5,998 bases of DNA, from assembly GCA_937917475.1 (NCBI GenBank), contig CALDNF010000156.1, forward strand, positions 1 through 5,998, read 5' to 3'. Positions 1 to 5,421 of this stretch are shown piece by piece. The stretch is from an uncultured Faecalibacterium sp. GTDB taxonomy: Bacteria; Bacillota; Clostridia; Oscillospirales; Ruminococcaceae. Both the position numbers and the translations under genes were made by a program. The stretch's first letter is position 1. Every line of letters starts with the position of its first letter. Under the pieces are notes generated by a model. The model was not told the DNA's origin, ran no database searches, and worked only from the letters and a program-made list of their open reading frames with translations.

Positions 1-74
1 CCTTTGCCCCCGAAAAGTCTGTGAGCCTGATGGAAGTTTATCAGGCCCTCAAGGCCGAGAAGGCAAATAAATAA
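1..74 (+). CDS. C-terminal end of an unrecognised protein (partial)
   Basis: An open frame enters from the left edge (codons from position 3) and ends at TAA 72-74. It encodes 23 residues beginning FAPEKSVSLMEV and ending KAEKANK. The other two forward frames meet stops at 22-24 and 71-73 and give less protein-like sequence. The codons resemble those of the neighbouring genes, the tail is helical and lysine-rich, and a strong terminator hairpin follows 36 nt later, so this is probably the true end of a gene. Too little is visible to assign a family or function. Confidence 0.55.
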   Translation, partial: FAPEKSVSLMEVYQALKAEKANK

Positions 75-110
75 CGCCATCCTCACTTTCTTTCAACATA
101 CCCCAAGCAA

Positions 111-153
111 CAGAACGCCCCTCACGGTTCCGCAATCCGTGAGGGGCGTTCTG
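111..153. terminator. Bidirectional hairpin terminator between convergent genes
   Basis: The 17-nt arm at 111-127 (CAGAACGCCCCTCACGG) is perfectly complementary to 137-153, with a 9-nt loop. On the + strand it is followed by a pyrimidine-rich stretch ending in six Ts (about 154-173), and on the minus strand by TTGCTTGG. The T-tracts are imperfect, but the stem is long and GC-rich. It lies between the end of the + gene (74) and the end of the minus operon (156), so it most likely terminates both. Confidence 0.8.
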
Positions 154-155
154 CT

Positions 156-1007
156 TCATCTCTCATATTTTTTCAGCGTCTGCTCCACCTGCTGCGCCGG
201 GAGGGCGTGGACCGGGGCGGGCGTTTCATTGCCGGAGCGCAATGGGAGCCACCAAGTCGAAAGCCCCAGCCAGCCGTTTTTATAGGCCGTATGGGGCGTG
301 CGGCCCACGCAGGAAAAGCCCAGTTTTTCGTGGATGCGCTCGCTGGCAGGGTTGGGGTCCGCCACAAGGGCGTAAACGTTCCAATAGCCCATCTGCCCCA
401 ACAGGTCCAGCAGGGCGGTATAGAGCACGTCGCCCACTCCGAGACCCCGGGCATCGGGGGCACAGTAGATGGTGCTTTCCACCGACCAGTCGTAGGCTTC
501 CCGGGGATGCCAGCGGTGGGCACAGGCGTAGCCCAGCAGCTTTCCGCCCGCATCCCGGGCCAGCAGGAGCGGGGCCACCTTGAGGGTGTTTTCCACCCAT
601 TCCTCGTATTCCGGCAGGGTGGAAGGGGTGATCTGAAACGTGGCCGTGTGGTTCCGTACATACCAGTTGTAAATTTCAAGGATGTCTGCCGCATCGGCTT
701 TGGATGCCACCGACAGCCGGGGCAGGGTCTTTTCCCGCCAAGCGGTGCAGAGAGATTCCTTTTGGGCTTTGGGCAGTTTTTTCAGTGCTGCTTCCCGGCG
801 CAGGGCAGCAGATTTATCGGTGCAGCGTTCCAGATATGCCAGCTCTTTTGCCCCAAGAGCCCGGGTGCACTTGGCTCCCTTGCCGGTCTTGTGGGCATGG
901 AGCCGGGCCGCCGGGTCATTGGTCCAGCCGGTGTAAAGCTGACCCCCGGCGCACCGCACCATATAGACAAAGGCCCGCCCTTCTTTTTCCTCCGTTTCTT
1001 CTTTCAC
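156..1007 (-). CDS. GIY-YIG nuclease domain fused to a GNAT (phosphinothricin-type) acetyltransferase
   Basis: This 283-residue protein has two domains. Residues about 11-90 are a small GIY-YIG nuclease domain of the YhbQ/UPF0213 type. They carry a VYM...YTG version of the motif (Y15, Y25-T26-G27), R35 in RLHAHKTG, and the metal-binding glutamate E72 in RREAALKKL. Residues about 97-256 are a GNAT domain close to phosphinothricin/methionine-sulfoximine acetyltransferases: ILEIYNWYV and TATF near its start, the acetyl-CoA loop RGLGVG at 187-192, and NPASERIHEKLGF at 219-231. The linker is short (about 91-97) and a 27-residue tail with no recognised domain follows. The start is GTG (complement of 1005-1007), with GGAG about 9 nt upstream inside the end of the preceding gene. 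Only 2 nt separate it from the TAA of the MYG1-family gene, so translation is probably coupled. Nuclease substrate and acetyl acceptor cannot be read from the sequence. Both sets of key residues look intact, so I infer that both domains are active. The domain calls are firm; the joint role is unknown. Confidence 0.88.
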   Translation of the reverse strand: MKEETEEKEGRAFVYMVRCAGGQLYTGWTNDPAARLHAHKTGKGAKCTRALGAKELAYLERCTDKSAALRREAALKKLPKAQKESLCTAWREKTLPRLSVASKADAADILEIYNWYVRNHTATFQITPSTLPEYEEWVENTLKVAPLLLARDAGGKLLGYACAHRWHPREAYDWSVESTIYCAPDARGLGVGDVLYTALLDLLGQMGYWNVYALVADPNPASERIHEKLGFSCVGRTPHTAYKNGWLGLSTWWLPLRSGNETPAPVHALPAQQVEQTLKKYER

Positions 1008-1009
1008 GG

Positions 1010-1837
1010 TTACAGTCTCCCATTGTTTTTCAGCACCTGACGGCAGGCGGCAAGGGCCGTTTCTTTATCCTTTGCCGTGATAAGGAACCGGCTTGCATGG
1101 CAGAAACTGATGCCCTCGATGCCGCTCTTCTGTTCAATGACCTCCTGCGGCTGTCCGGCCCAGGACTGTGGGAAGGGGAGCTTGGGCTTTTTGGTCTTGT
1201 GGTCGGTGACGCACTGGGCACTCCACCCGCCCCGCTGGCTGGGGTAGATCACAAACAGGGCGTCGGTCTTGTACAGGCCGTTTTTCCAGGGCAGGTAGCA
1301 GGGCAGCACCACAATGCCGTCCCGGGAATTTTTGTAGGCCTGCTGGACTTTTTCATCCGCACGGTTGACGGCATTTGCACTTTCGATCTGGTTTTCCAGA
1401 ATCTGCTTTGCCACAGCCACCGCCTTGAAGAAGCAGGCATCCTGATCTTCCTTGGAGTCCCACACCGGATTGAAGAAACCGATGGCATCGCACAGGCTGT
1501 TCTGCTCACCGGTGTTGTCGTTGAGGTCCAGCGGCTGGATGAAGTTTTCATCGATCAGCCGGGCCTGCCGCTCTCCTACAAGGCCGGGGCCAAGCACCCG
1601 CCAGAGCAGGCCAAATGCGGCGTAGGGCACGCCGTTGGCCCGGTACTCCCGGGGTTCCTGATGGTGGTCGAACATTCCAAAGCCGATATCATACACGATG
1701 CCGTCAAAATCATCCGGCACCACAAACCCCCGGGTGATCTTGATATCCGGGCGGAGGATCTGAAGCAGTGCAGTGGCAAACACGTCGTCGGCGTGGAACT
1801 TGCCTGCATGGGTAAAACCGTTTGCGGGAATTTTCAT
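1010..1837 (-). CDS. MYG1 family (UPF0160) DHH-like metal-dependent hydrolase or exonuclease
   Basis: This 275-residue protein matches the MYG1 family along its length. The N-terminal motif THAGKFHADDVFATALL holds H10, H15, D17 and D18. D50 in VYDIG and the triad DHH (57-59) in FGMFDHHQ are the metal ligands expected of DHH-superfamily phosphoesterases. Further family blocks are DENFIQPLDLNDN (96-108) and the C-terminal FCHASRF (245-251). Eukaryotic MYG1 is known as a 3'-5' RNA exonuclease; bacterial members are poorly characterised, so RNA hydrolysis here is an inference. Full length for the family, no signal peptide, so cytoplasmic. The ATG (complement of 1835-1837) is preceded by GAGG with a 9-nt spacer. 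It is the first gene of a minus-strand operon with the GIY-YIG/GNAT gene, 2 nt apart, and has its own extended -10 promoter at about 1871-1899. Confidence 0.9.
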   Translation of the reverse strand: MKIPANGFTHAGKFHADDVFATALLQILRPDIKITRGFVVPDDFDGIVYDIGFGMFDHHQEPREYRANGVPYAAFGLLWRVLGPGLVGERQARLIDENFIQPLDLNDNTGEQNSLCDAIGFFNPVWDSKEDQDACFFKAVAVAKQILENQIESANAVNRADEKVQQAYKNSRDGIVVLPCYLPWKNGLYKTDALFVIYPSQRGGWSAQCVTDHKTKKPKLPFPQSWAGQPQEVIEQKSGIEGISFCHASRFLITAKDKETALAACRQVLKNNGRL

Positions 1838-1870
1838 GGATCGTTACCTCGTTCTGAATAATGTGTGTTC

Positions 1871-1899
1871 AGTATAGCACAATCGCCGCCCGGGCACAA
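1871..1899 (-). promoter_or_regulatory. Promoter of the MYG1-family operon
   Basis: Read on the minus strand, TATACT (complement of 1871-1876) is preceded by TGTGC, an extended -10 of the Gram-positive TRTG type. TTGTGC (complement of 1894-1899) lies 17 bp upstream as a fair -35. Transcription would begin near 1864, giving a leader of about 27 nt before the ATG at 1837. Confidence 0.65.
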
Positions 1900-1920
1900 A
1901 CAAAACCGACCTTTTGCCAC

Positions 1921-1949
1921 TTGACAGGGGAGAGGTTCTGTGCTAATAT
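1921..1949 (+). promoter_or_regulatory. Promoter of the MarR-permease operon
   Basis: A consensus TTGACA (1921-1926) and TAATAT (1944-1949) are separated by exactly 17 bp. The -10 is extended by TGTGC at 1939-1943. Expected transcription start is near 1956, leaving a leader of about 43 nt. It faces away from the MYG1-operon promoter, with about 21 bp between the two -35 elements. Confidence 0.82.
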
Positions 1950-1952
1950 CAC

Positions 1953-1964
1953 TTCAAATTTGAA
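1953..1964. promoter_or_regulatory. Candidate MarR operator palindrome
   Basis: TTCAAATTTGAA is a perfect 12-bp palindrome located 4 bp after the -10 box, across the expected transcription start. A second TTTGAA half occurs at 1974-1979, 15 bp on from the half at 1959-1964. MarR-family dimers usually bind short AT-rich palindromes overlapping their own promoter, so autorepression is the likely use. This is inference from position and symmetry; the site could also arise by chance in AT-rich leader DNA. Confidence 0.5.
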
Positions 1965-1985
1965 CTATGCATTTTTGAAACTTTT

Positions 1986-2001
1986 GGAGGATATTCAATT
2001 G
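1986..2001 (+). promoter_or_regulatory. Ribosome binding site that fixes the MarR TTG start
   Basis: GGAGG at 1986-1990 is followed by an 8-nt spacer and then TTG at 1999-2001. No other in-frame start codon lies at a suitable distance, so the site supports a non-ATG start, which may keep the regulator's level low. Confidence 0.7.
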
Positions 2002-2433
2002 AATCCCAGCATGGAATTTGCCCAGAAAACCACTCTGGCCTACAACGCCGCCTGCAAGCCCCTGTGTCAGGAGCTCAAGCTGCCTCAGACTGCCTTTGAC
2101 ATCCTGCTTTTCCTTGCCAACAATCCCGGCTACAACACCGCCAGCGATATTGTAGAGGTGCGCAAGGTCAAAGCCAATCTCGTTTCCGTGAATGTGGACA
2201 AGCTGGTGCAGGAGGGTTATCTGGTGCGTCAGGCTGTCGAAGGCGACCGCCGCAAGACTCAGCTGCTCTGCACCGAAAAAGCTGCCCCCATCATTGCACA
2301 GGGGCGGGCTGTGCAGCAGGCGTTCGGAGAACAGCTTTTAAACGGCCTTGACCCGGACACCCGGGCATCGTTTTTCCGGGCTGTTGAGGGCATCAATCGG
2401 AATCTGGATGTCATGTTGAAAGGAGTGCATTGA
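1999..2433 (+). CDS. MarR-family transcriptional regulator (TTG start)
   Basis: This is a 144-residue winged-helix regulator, the usual size for MarR proteins. The recognition region is about residues 45-75 (TASDIVEVRKVKANLVSVNV then DKLVQEGYL). The wing is at 82-95, with the family hallmark GDRRKTQLLCTEKA (compare D-x-R-x3-hydrophobic-x-L-T in MarR). The flanking helices at both ends would form the dimer. Three cysteines (19, 23, 91) are present, so redox or thiol sensing is possible but unproven. I chose TTG 1999-2001 because GGAGG at 1986-1990 sits 8 nt before it. The next in-frame ATG (2011) is 20 nt from that site, and the frame's upstream ATG (1861) would lie before the promoter. The permease gene begins 1 nt after the stop, so the regulator probably controls it and itself. 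Confidence 0.88.
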   Translation: MNPSMEFAQKTTLAYNAACKPLCQELKLPQTAFDILLFLANNPGYNTASDIVEVRKVKANLVSVNVDKLVQEGYLVRQAVEGDRRKTQLLCTEKAAPIIAQGRAVQQAFGEQLLNGLDPDTRASFFRAVEGINRNLDVMLKGVH

Positions 2434-2434
2434 G

Positions 2435-3211
2435 ATGCAGATCATTTATACCCTTCTTGTAACCTTTTTTGCCGGAATGGGAGCCGGCCTCGGCACCGGC
2501 TTTGCAGGGATGAGCGCAGCCGCTGTCATCAGCCCTATGCTCATCACCTTCCTTGGGATGGACCCCTATATGGCGGTGGGCATCGCCCTTTCTTCGGACG
2601 TGCTGGCCAGTGCTGTTTCGGCCTATACCTATCATAAAAACAAAAATCTCGACATCCGCAACGGCCTCATCATGATGGCGAGTGTGTTGCTCTTCACGGT
2701 GGTGGGCAGCTATGTCGCCAGCCTTGTGCCTTCCACCACCATGGGCGGTTTCTCGGTGTTCATGACCTTCCTGCTGGGCATCAAGTTCATCGTCCGGCCG
2801 GTCATGACTACCAAAGAGGCCATGCAGGGCGTTTCGGCTCAGAAGCGGGCCATCCAGTCCATCATCTGCGGCGTGATCATCGGTTTTATCTGCGGTTTCA
2901 TCGGTGCAGGCGGCGGCATGATGATGCTGCTCATCCTCACCAGTGTGCTGGGCTATGAGCTCAAGACCGCCGTGGGCACCAGCGTCTTTATTATGACCTT
3001 CACCGCCCTGACCGGTGCCGTTTCTCACTTTGCCATCGGCGGTGCGCCGGACTGGACGGTCTGGTTCCTCTGCGTCCTCTTCACCCTGCTGTGGGCCCGC
3101 ATCGCCGCCGTGTTTGCCAACAAGACCGATGCCAAGACCCTGAACCGTGCCACCGGCGTGGTGCTGGTGGTTCTGGGCGTAGTCATCATGGGCTTCAAGC
3201 TGTTGGCCTGA
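2435..3211 (+). CDS. TauE/SafE (DUF81) family membrane permease, putative anion or organosulfur exporter
   Basis: This is a 258-residue, strongly hydrophobic protein of usual length for TauE/SafE, with about eight membrane segments. They lie near residues 4-40 (reentrant or broken), 45-65, 78-98, 104-121, 139-167, 176-201, 206-227 and 238-256. The family's internal repeat is clear: GMGAGLGTGFAGMSAAAVIS near residue 14 is echoed by GFICGFIGAGGGMMML near 150. Each is followed by a G-[IT]-[AS]-rich helix (VGIALSSDV, VGTSVFIMT). Family members export sulfite, sulfoacetate or related small anions; the substrate here is not readable. The ATG is preceded by AAAGGAG (2419-2425) with a 9-nt spacer and follows the MarR stop by 1 nt, so the two genes are an operon. 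A hairpin terminator lies 45 nt after the stop. Confidence 0.9.
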   Translation: MQIIYTLLVTFFAGMGAGLGTGFAGMSAAAVISPMLITFLGMDPYMAVGIALSSDVLASAVSAYTYHKNKNLDIRNGLIMMASVLLFTVVGSYVASLVPSTTMGGFSVFMTFLLGIKFIVRPVMTTKEAMQGVSAQKRAIQSIICGVIIGFICGFIGAGGGMMMLLILTSVLGYELKTAVGTSVFIMTFTALTGAVSHFAIGGAPDWTVWFLCVLFTLLWARIAAVFANKTDAKTLNRATGVVLVVLGVVIMGFKLLA

Positions 3212-3256
3212 GCGCAGCGGCAAATGGAGAAACCGGCCTGAATTCATGCATAAACA

Positions 3257-3294
3257 AAGCCCGCACCGTGGGGAACTTTCCCGGGTGCGGGCTT
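3257..3294. terminator. Bidirectional terminator between the permease and tig-like genes
   Basis: AAGCCCGCACC (3257-3267) pairs perfectly with GGTGCGGGCTT (3284-3294), 11 bp. The intervening bases can add a 4-bp inner stem (3271-3274 with 3279-3282). On the + strand it is followed within a few bases by GTTTTTAT, on the minus strand by TTTGTTTA. It sits between the ends of two convergent genes (3211 and 3310), so it can serve both. Confidence 0.87.
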
Positions 3295-3309
3295 CGCTGT
3301 TTTTATCCG

Positions 3310-4605
3310 TTACTTATCTTCAATGGTCGAGTGCTCAATGACCCAGTCTGCCGCACGGCGGATGGCCTCGTTGCGGCGCATCGCCTCGATGTTGGAACCG
3401 GCCTTGACCTCTTCCAGCGTCTTTTTCATCCGGTCTGCACGCTCCTGCAGGGTCTTGTTGATCTCTTCATCGGTGGGCACCAGATTCTCACTCTGTGCCA
3501 CCTGCAGCAGAGCCATCCGGGCACGGGTGTTCTTCTCGGCGGCAGCATGAACCGCAGAAGTAAAGCTGTCCCGGGTCTGGTGGATCTGGCTCAGGTAGCG
3601 GTCCAGACTCATCCGCTGCATCTGGAGCTGCTGCTGCACCCGCTCCATCTCCTGCTGGTAGGTGGTCTCCACCAGCACGCTGGGCAGCTCGCCCTCGGCG
3701 GCATTGGCCAGCTGGGTCAGGATCTGATCTTTCGCACGGTTCATGGCGGCGGCGTGCTTGCCGTCGTAGAGCTGCTTCTGGATCTGGGCACGGAACTCGT
3801 CCATGGTATCCACCTTGCCCACCTTCTTGGCAAAGTCGCTGTTCAGGGCAGGCAGCTGACGGACACAGACATCGATCAGTTTGATCTTAAAGACAGCAGG
3901 CTTGCCGGCCAGGTCTTTGACGTGGTAGGCAGCAGGGAAGGTAACATTGATCTCAAACTCCTCGCCGCCCTTGTGGCCCAGGATACCGTCCTCAAAACCG
4001 GGGATCATCCGGCCGCTGCCCAGCTGAAGCTTCTGATTCTTGGCGGAGCCGCCTGCAAAGGCCTTGCCGTCCACGAAGCCTTCATAGTCCATGTGGACGA
4101 TATTGCCCTTGACTGCCGGGCCCTTGTGGGGGACCAGCTCGGCGGCAGCCTGACGGCGGCGTTCCAGCACGTTATCGATCTCTTTCTCAGCAACGGCCGG
4201 GGTAACACACTCGGTCTTGAAGCCGCTGGTCTGGTTCAGCTTGAGCTCCGGCTGCAGTGCGGTGGTTGCAGTGGCTACAAAGCCCTCGTCCTTTTTGACG
4301 CTGACCAGATCGTATACCGGATCATCCACCGCCTTGAAGCCGTGCTCGGCCATGGCAGCCTCATACAGAGCCGGAACGTCCTTGTCCATCAGATCGTTGA
4401 TGGCATCATACCAAAAGGTGTGCTCACCCCGGTCGGCCTCGATCTGAGCACGATCAGCTTCACCCTTTGCAAAGCCCTTGATCGTATAGGAAGCGCGGGT
4501 GCGCTCATACACGGCGTTGGACGCAGCTTCCAGTTCCTCAGCCGATGCGCTGAAGGTCATCTTGCAGACACTCTTCTCGGGAGTTTCCACGCTTACCAAT
4601 TTCAT
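3310..4605 (-). CDS. tig: Trigger-factor-like chaperone and peptidyl-prolyl isomerase with a degenerate ribosome-binding signature
   Basis: The 431 residues match trigger factor in length and domain order. Residues 1-110 are the ribosome-binding tail domain. Residues about 165-246 are an FKBP-type prolyl isomerase, with HMDYEGFVDGKAFAGG and LGSGRMIPGFEDGILGHKGG followed by EEFEINVTFPAAYH. Residues about 247-431 are the helical chaperone arms, starting with the family's LPALNSDFAKKVG. Trigger factor shields nascent chains at the ribosome exit by docking on protein L23 through a GFRxGKxP loop. Here the loop reads GFAKGEAD (44-51): the conserved Arg is Ala, the second basic residue is Glu and the Pro is Asp, so docking may be weak or absent. 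The gene lies beside serine dehydratase, not clpP/clpX, so it may be a second, specialised paralogue. The ATG (complement of 4603-4605) has GGAGG with a spacer of about 9 nt; an upstream extension of the frame passes through the promoter and was not used. The family call is firm; equivalence to the housekeeping tig is less sure. Confidence 0.9.
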   Translation of the reverse strand: MKLVSVETPEKSVCKMTFSASAEELEAASNAVYERTRASYTIKGFAKGEADRAQIEADRGEHTFWYDAINDLMDKDVPALYEAAMAEHGFKAVDDPVYDLVSVKKDEGFVATATTALQPELKLNQTSGFKTECVTPAVAEKEIDNVLERRRQAAAELVPHKGPAVKGNIVHMDYEGFVDGKAFAGGSAKNQKLQLGSGRMIPGFEDGILGHKGGEEFEINVTFPAAYHVKDLAGKPAVFKIKLIDVCVRQLPALNSDFAKKVGKVDTMDEFRAQIQKQLYDGKHAAAMNRAKDQILTQLANAAEGELPSVLVETTYQQEMERVQQQLQMQRMSLDRYLSQIHQTRDSFTSAVHAAAEKNTRARMALLQVAQSENLVPTDEEINKTLQERADRMKKTLEEVKAGSNIEAMRRNEAIRRAADWVIEHSTIEDK

Positions 4606-4660
4606 ATGATTTACCCTCCGTGGTGCCCGGAATCGGGCTTTTTCAAACATTAGTAAGGTT

Positions 4661-4670
4661 ATTATAGCAC
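4661..4670 (-). promoter_or_regulatory. Extended -10 promoter of the trigger-factor-like gene
   Basis: Read on the minus strand, TGTGC leads directly into a consensus TATAAT (complement of 4661-4666). No good -35 hexamer is found 16-18 bp upstream, which is tolerable for an extended -10 promoter. Start would be near 4654, leaving a leader of about 50 nt. Confidence 0.65.
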
Positions 4671-4687
4671 AAGTTGAATAAAAGCGG

Positions 4688-4693
4688 TATAAT
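4688..4693 (+). promoter_or_regulatory. -10 element of the sdaAB-sdaAA operon
   Basis: A consensus TATAAT lies 42 nt before the sdaAB start codon, pointing right. The -35 region at 16-18 bp spacing is poor and there is no TG extension, so the promoter may be weak or need an activator. It lies back to back with the minus-strand TATAAT at 4661-4666. The two -10 boxes are 21 bp apart, so polymerases at the two promoters would overlap and may compete. Confidence 0.55.
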
Positions 4694-4734
4694 AAAAAGG
4701 ATAAAAACAGCAAAAACCGAAAGGATGTACTGCC

Positions 4735-5418
4735 ATGCGCTTGTTCGACGTTCTGGGGCCGGTGATGATCGGGCCTTCTTCCAGCCACACCGCCGGTGCG
4801 GCCAAGATCGGCTACACGGCACAAAAGCTGCTGGGTGAGCTCCCCGCAGAGGCCGACATCGGGTTATACGGCAGCTTTGCCACCACCGGCAAGGGCCACG
4901 GCACCGACCGTGCTCTGGTGGCCGGCCTGCTGGGCCTCCGTCCCGATGATCCCCGTCTGCCGGACAGCTTTGCTTTGGCTGAGGAGCAGGGGATGAAGTT
5001 CACCATCCATCCCATCGAACTCCGCTCGGCCCACCCCAACACCACCGTCCTTACCTTAAAAAGCCGTAGCGGCCGGGTCCTGACCCTGCAGGCGGCCTCC
5101 GTGGGCGGCGGACGGATCCGGGTGACCGAGATCGACGGCGTGCCCGCCGACTTTGGCGGCGACAGCAACACCCTCATCATCCACAACGAGGACACCCCCG
5201 GCTGCATTGCCGAGGTCACCATGTCGCTGGCCCAGCGGCGGATCAACATTGCTTCCATGCAGGTGTTCCGGGCGGCCTCGGGCGGCTATGCCGTCATGGT
5301 GCTGGAATGTGACTCCCATATCCCCCGGGCACTGGAGCAGCAGATGGCGCAGATGCCGGGCATCCGGAAAGTCACCTGCCTGAACGTGGACGAACCCGAA
5401 GAAGCCATGGAGGATTGA
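4735..5418 (+). CDS. sdaAB: L-serine dehydratase, iron-sulfur-dependent, beta subunit
   Basis: The 227-residue subunit pairs with SdaAA to deaminate L-serine to pyruvate and ammonia in the cytoplasm. The N-terminal domain shows the family blocks FDVLGPVMIGPSSSHTAGA (4-22), GKGHGTDRA (52-60), HPNT (100-103) and SVGGGRI (122-128). The C-terminal ACT domain (about 147-220) shows IIHNEDTPGCIAEVT and INIASMQVFR. ACT domains bind amino acids, so serine sensing or subunit contact is likely. Length and order are as in Bacillus and Clostridium. The ATG has AAAGGA (4720-4725) 9 nt upstream. The alpha subunit starts 3 nt after the stop, and its ribosome binding site lies inside the last codons of this gene, consistent with coupled, balanced synthesis of the two subunits. 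Confidence 0.96.
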   Translation: MRLFDVLGPVMIGPSSSHTAGAAKIGYTAQKLLGELPAEADIGLYGSFATTGKGHGTDRALVAGLLGLRPDDPRLPDSFALAEEQGMKFTIHPIELRSAHPNTTVLTLKSRSGRVLTLQAASVGGGRIRVTEIDGVPADFGGDSNTLIIHNEDTPGCIAEVTMSLAQRRINIASMQVFRAASGGYAVMVLECDSHIPRALEQQMAQMPGIRKVTCLNVDEPEEAMED

Positions 5419-5421
5419 TCG

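Noticed and set aside
690..740. Possible frameshift or assembly artefact joining two genes into the GIY-YIG/GNAT fusion
   Set aside because: The frame is continuous with no stop, has consistent codon use, and has no ribosome binding site and start codon convincingly placed at the domain boundary for a separate GNAT gene.
704..1861. A 385-codon + strand open frame opposite the MYG1-family gene
   Set aside because: It is antisense to two clear domain-bearing genes and is explained by GC-rich codon bias keeping the opposite strand open.
2411..3247. A 278-codon minus-strand open frame rich in His, Glu, Asp and Gly opposite the permease
   Set aside because: The composition is that of the reverse complement of hydrophobic-protein codons (ATG/GTG/GCC to CAT/CAC/GGC). 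It crosses the start of the permease gene and has no homology I recognise.
4625..4643. Small hairpin GCCCG-GAAT-CGGGC followed by five Ts on the + strand
   Set aside because: The 5-bp stem is short and there is no + strand gene ending just upstream. It might stop antisense transcription from across the tig-like gene, but I cannot support that.
3091..4653. A 520-codon + strand open frame across the whole trigger-factor-like gene
   Set aside because: It is the antisense shadow of a strongly recognised gene, has no ribosome binding site, runs through the permease end and the terminator, and its residues match no family I know.
4606..4824. N-terminal extension of the trigger-factor-like frame to position 4824
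   Set aside because: It overlaps sdaAB and the gene's own promoter. Homology starts at MKLVSVE, and GGAGG lies just before the ATG at 4605.
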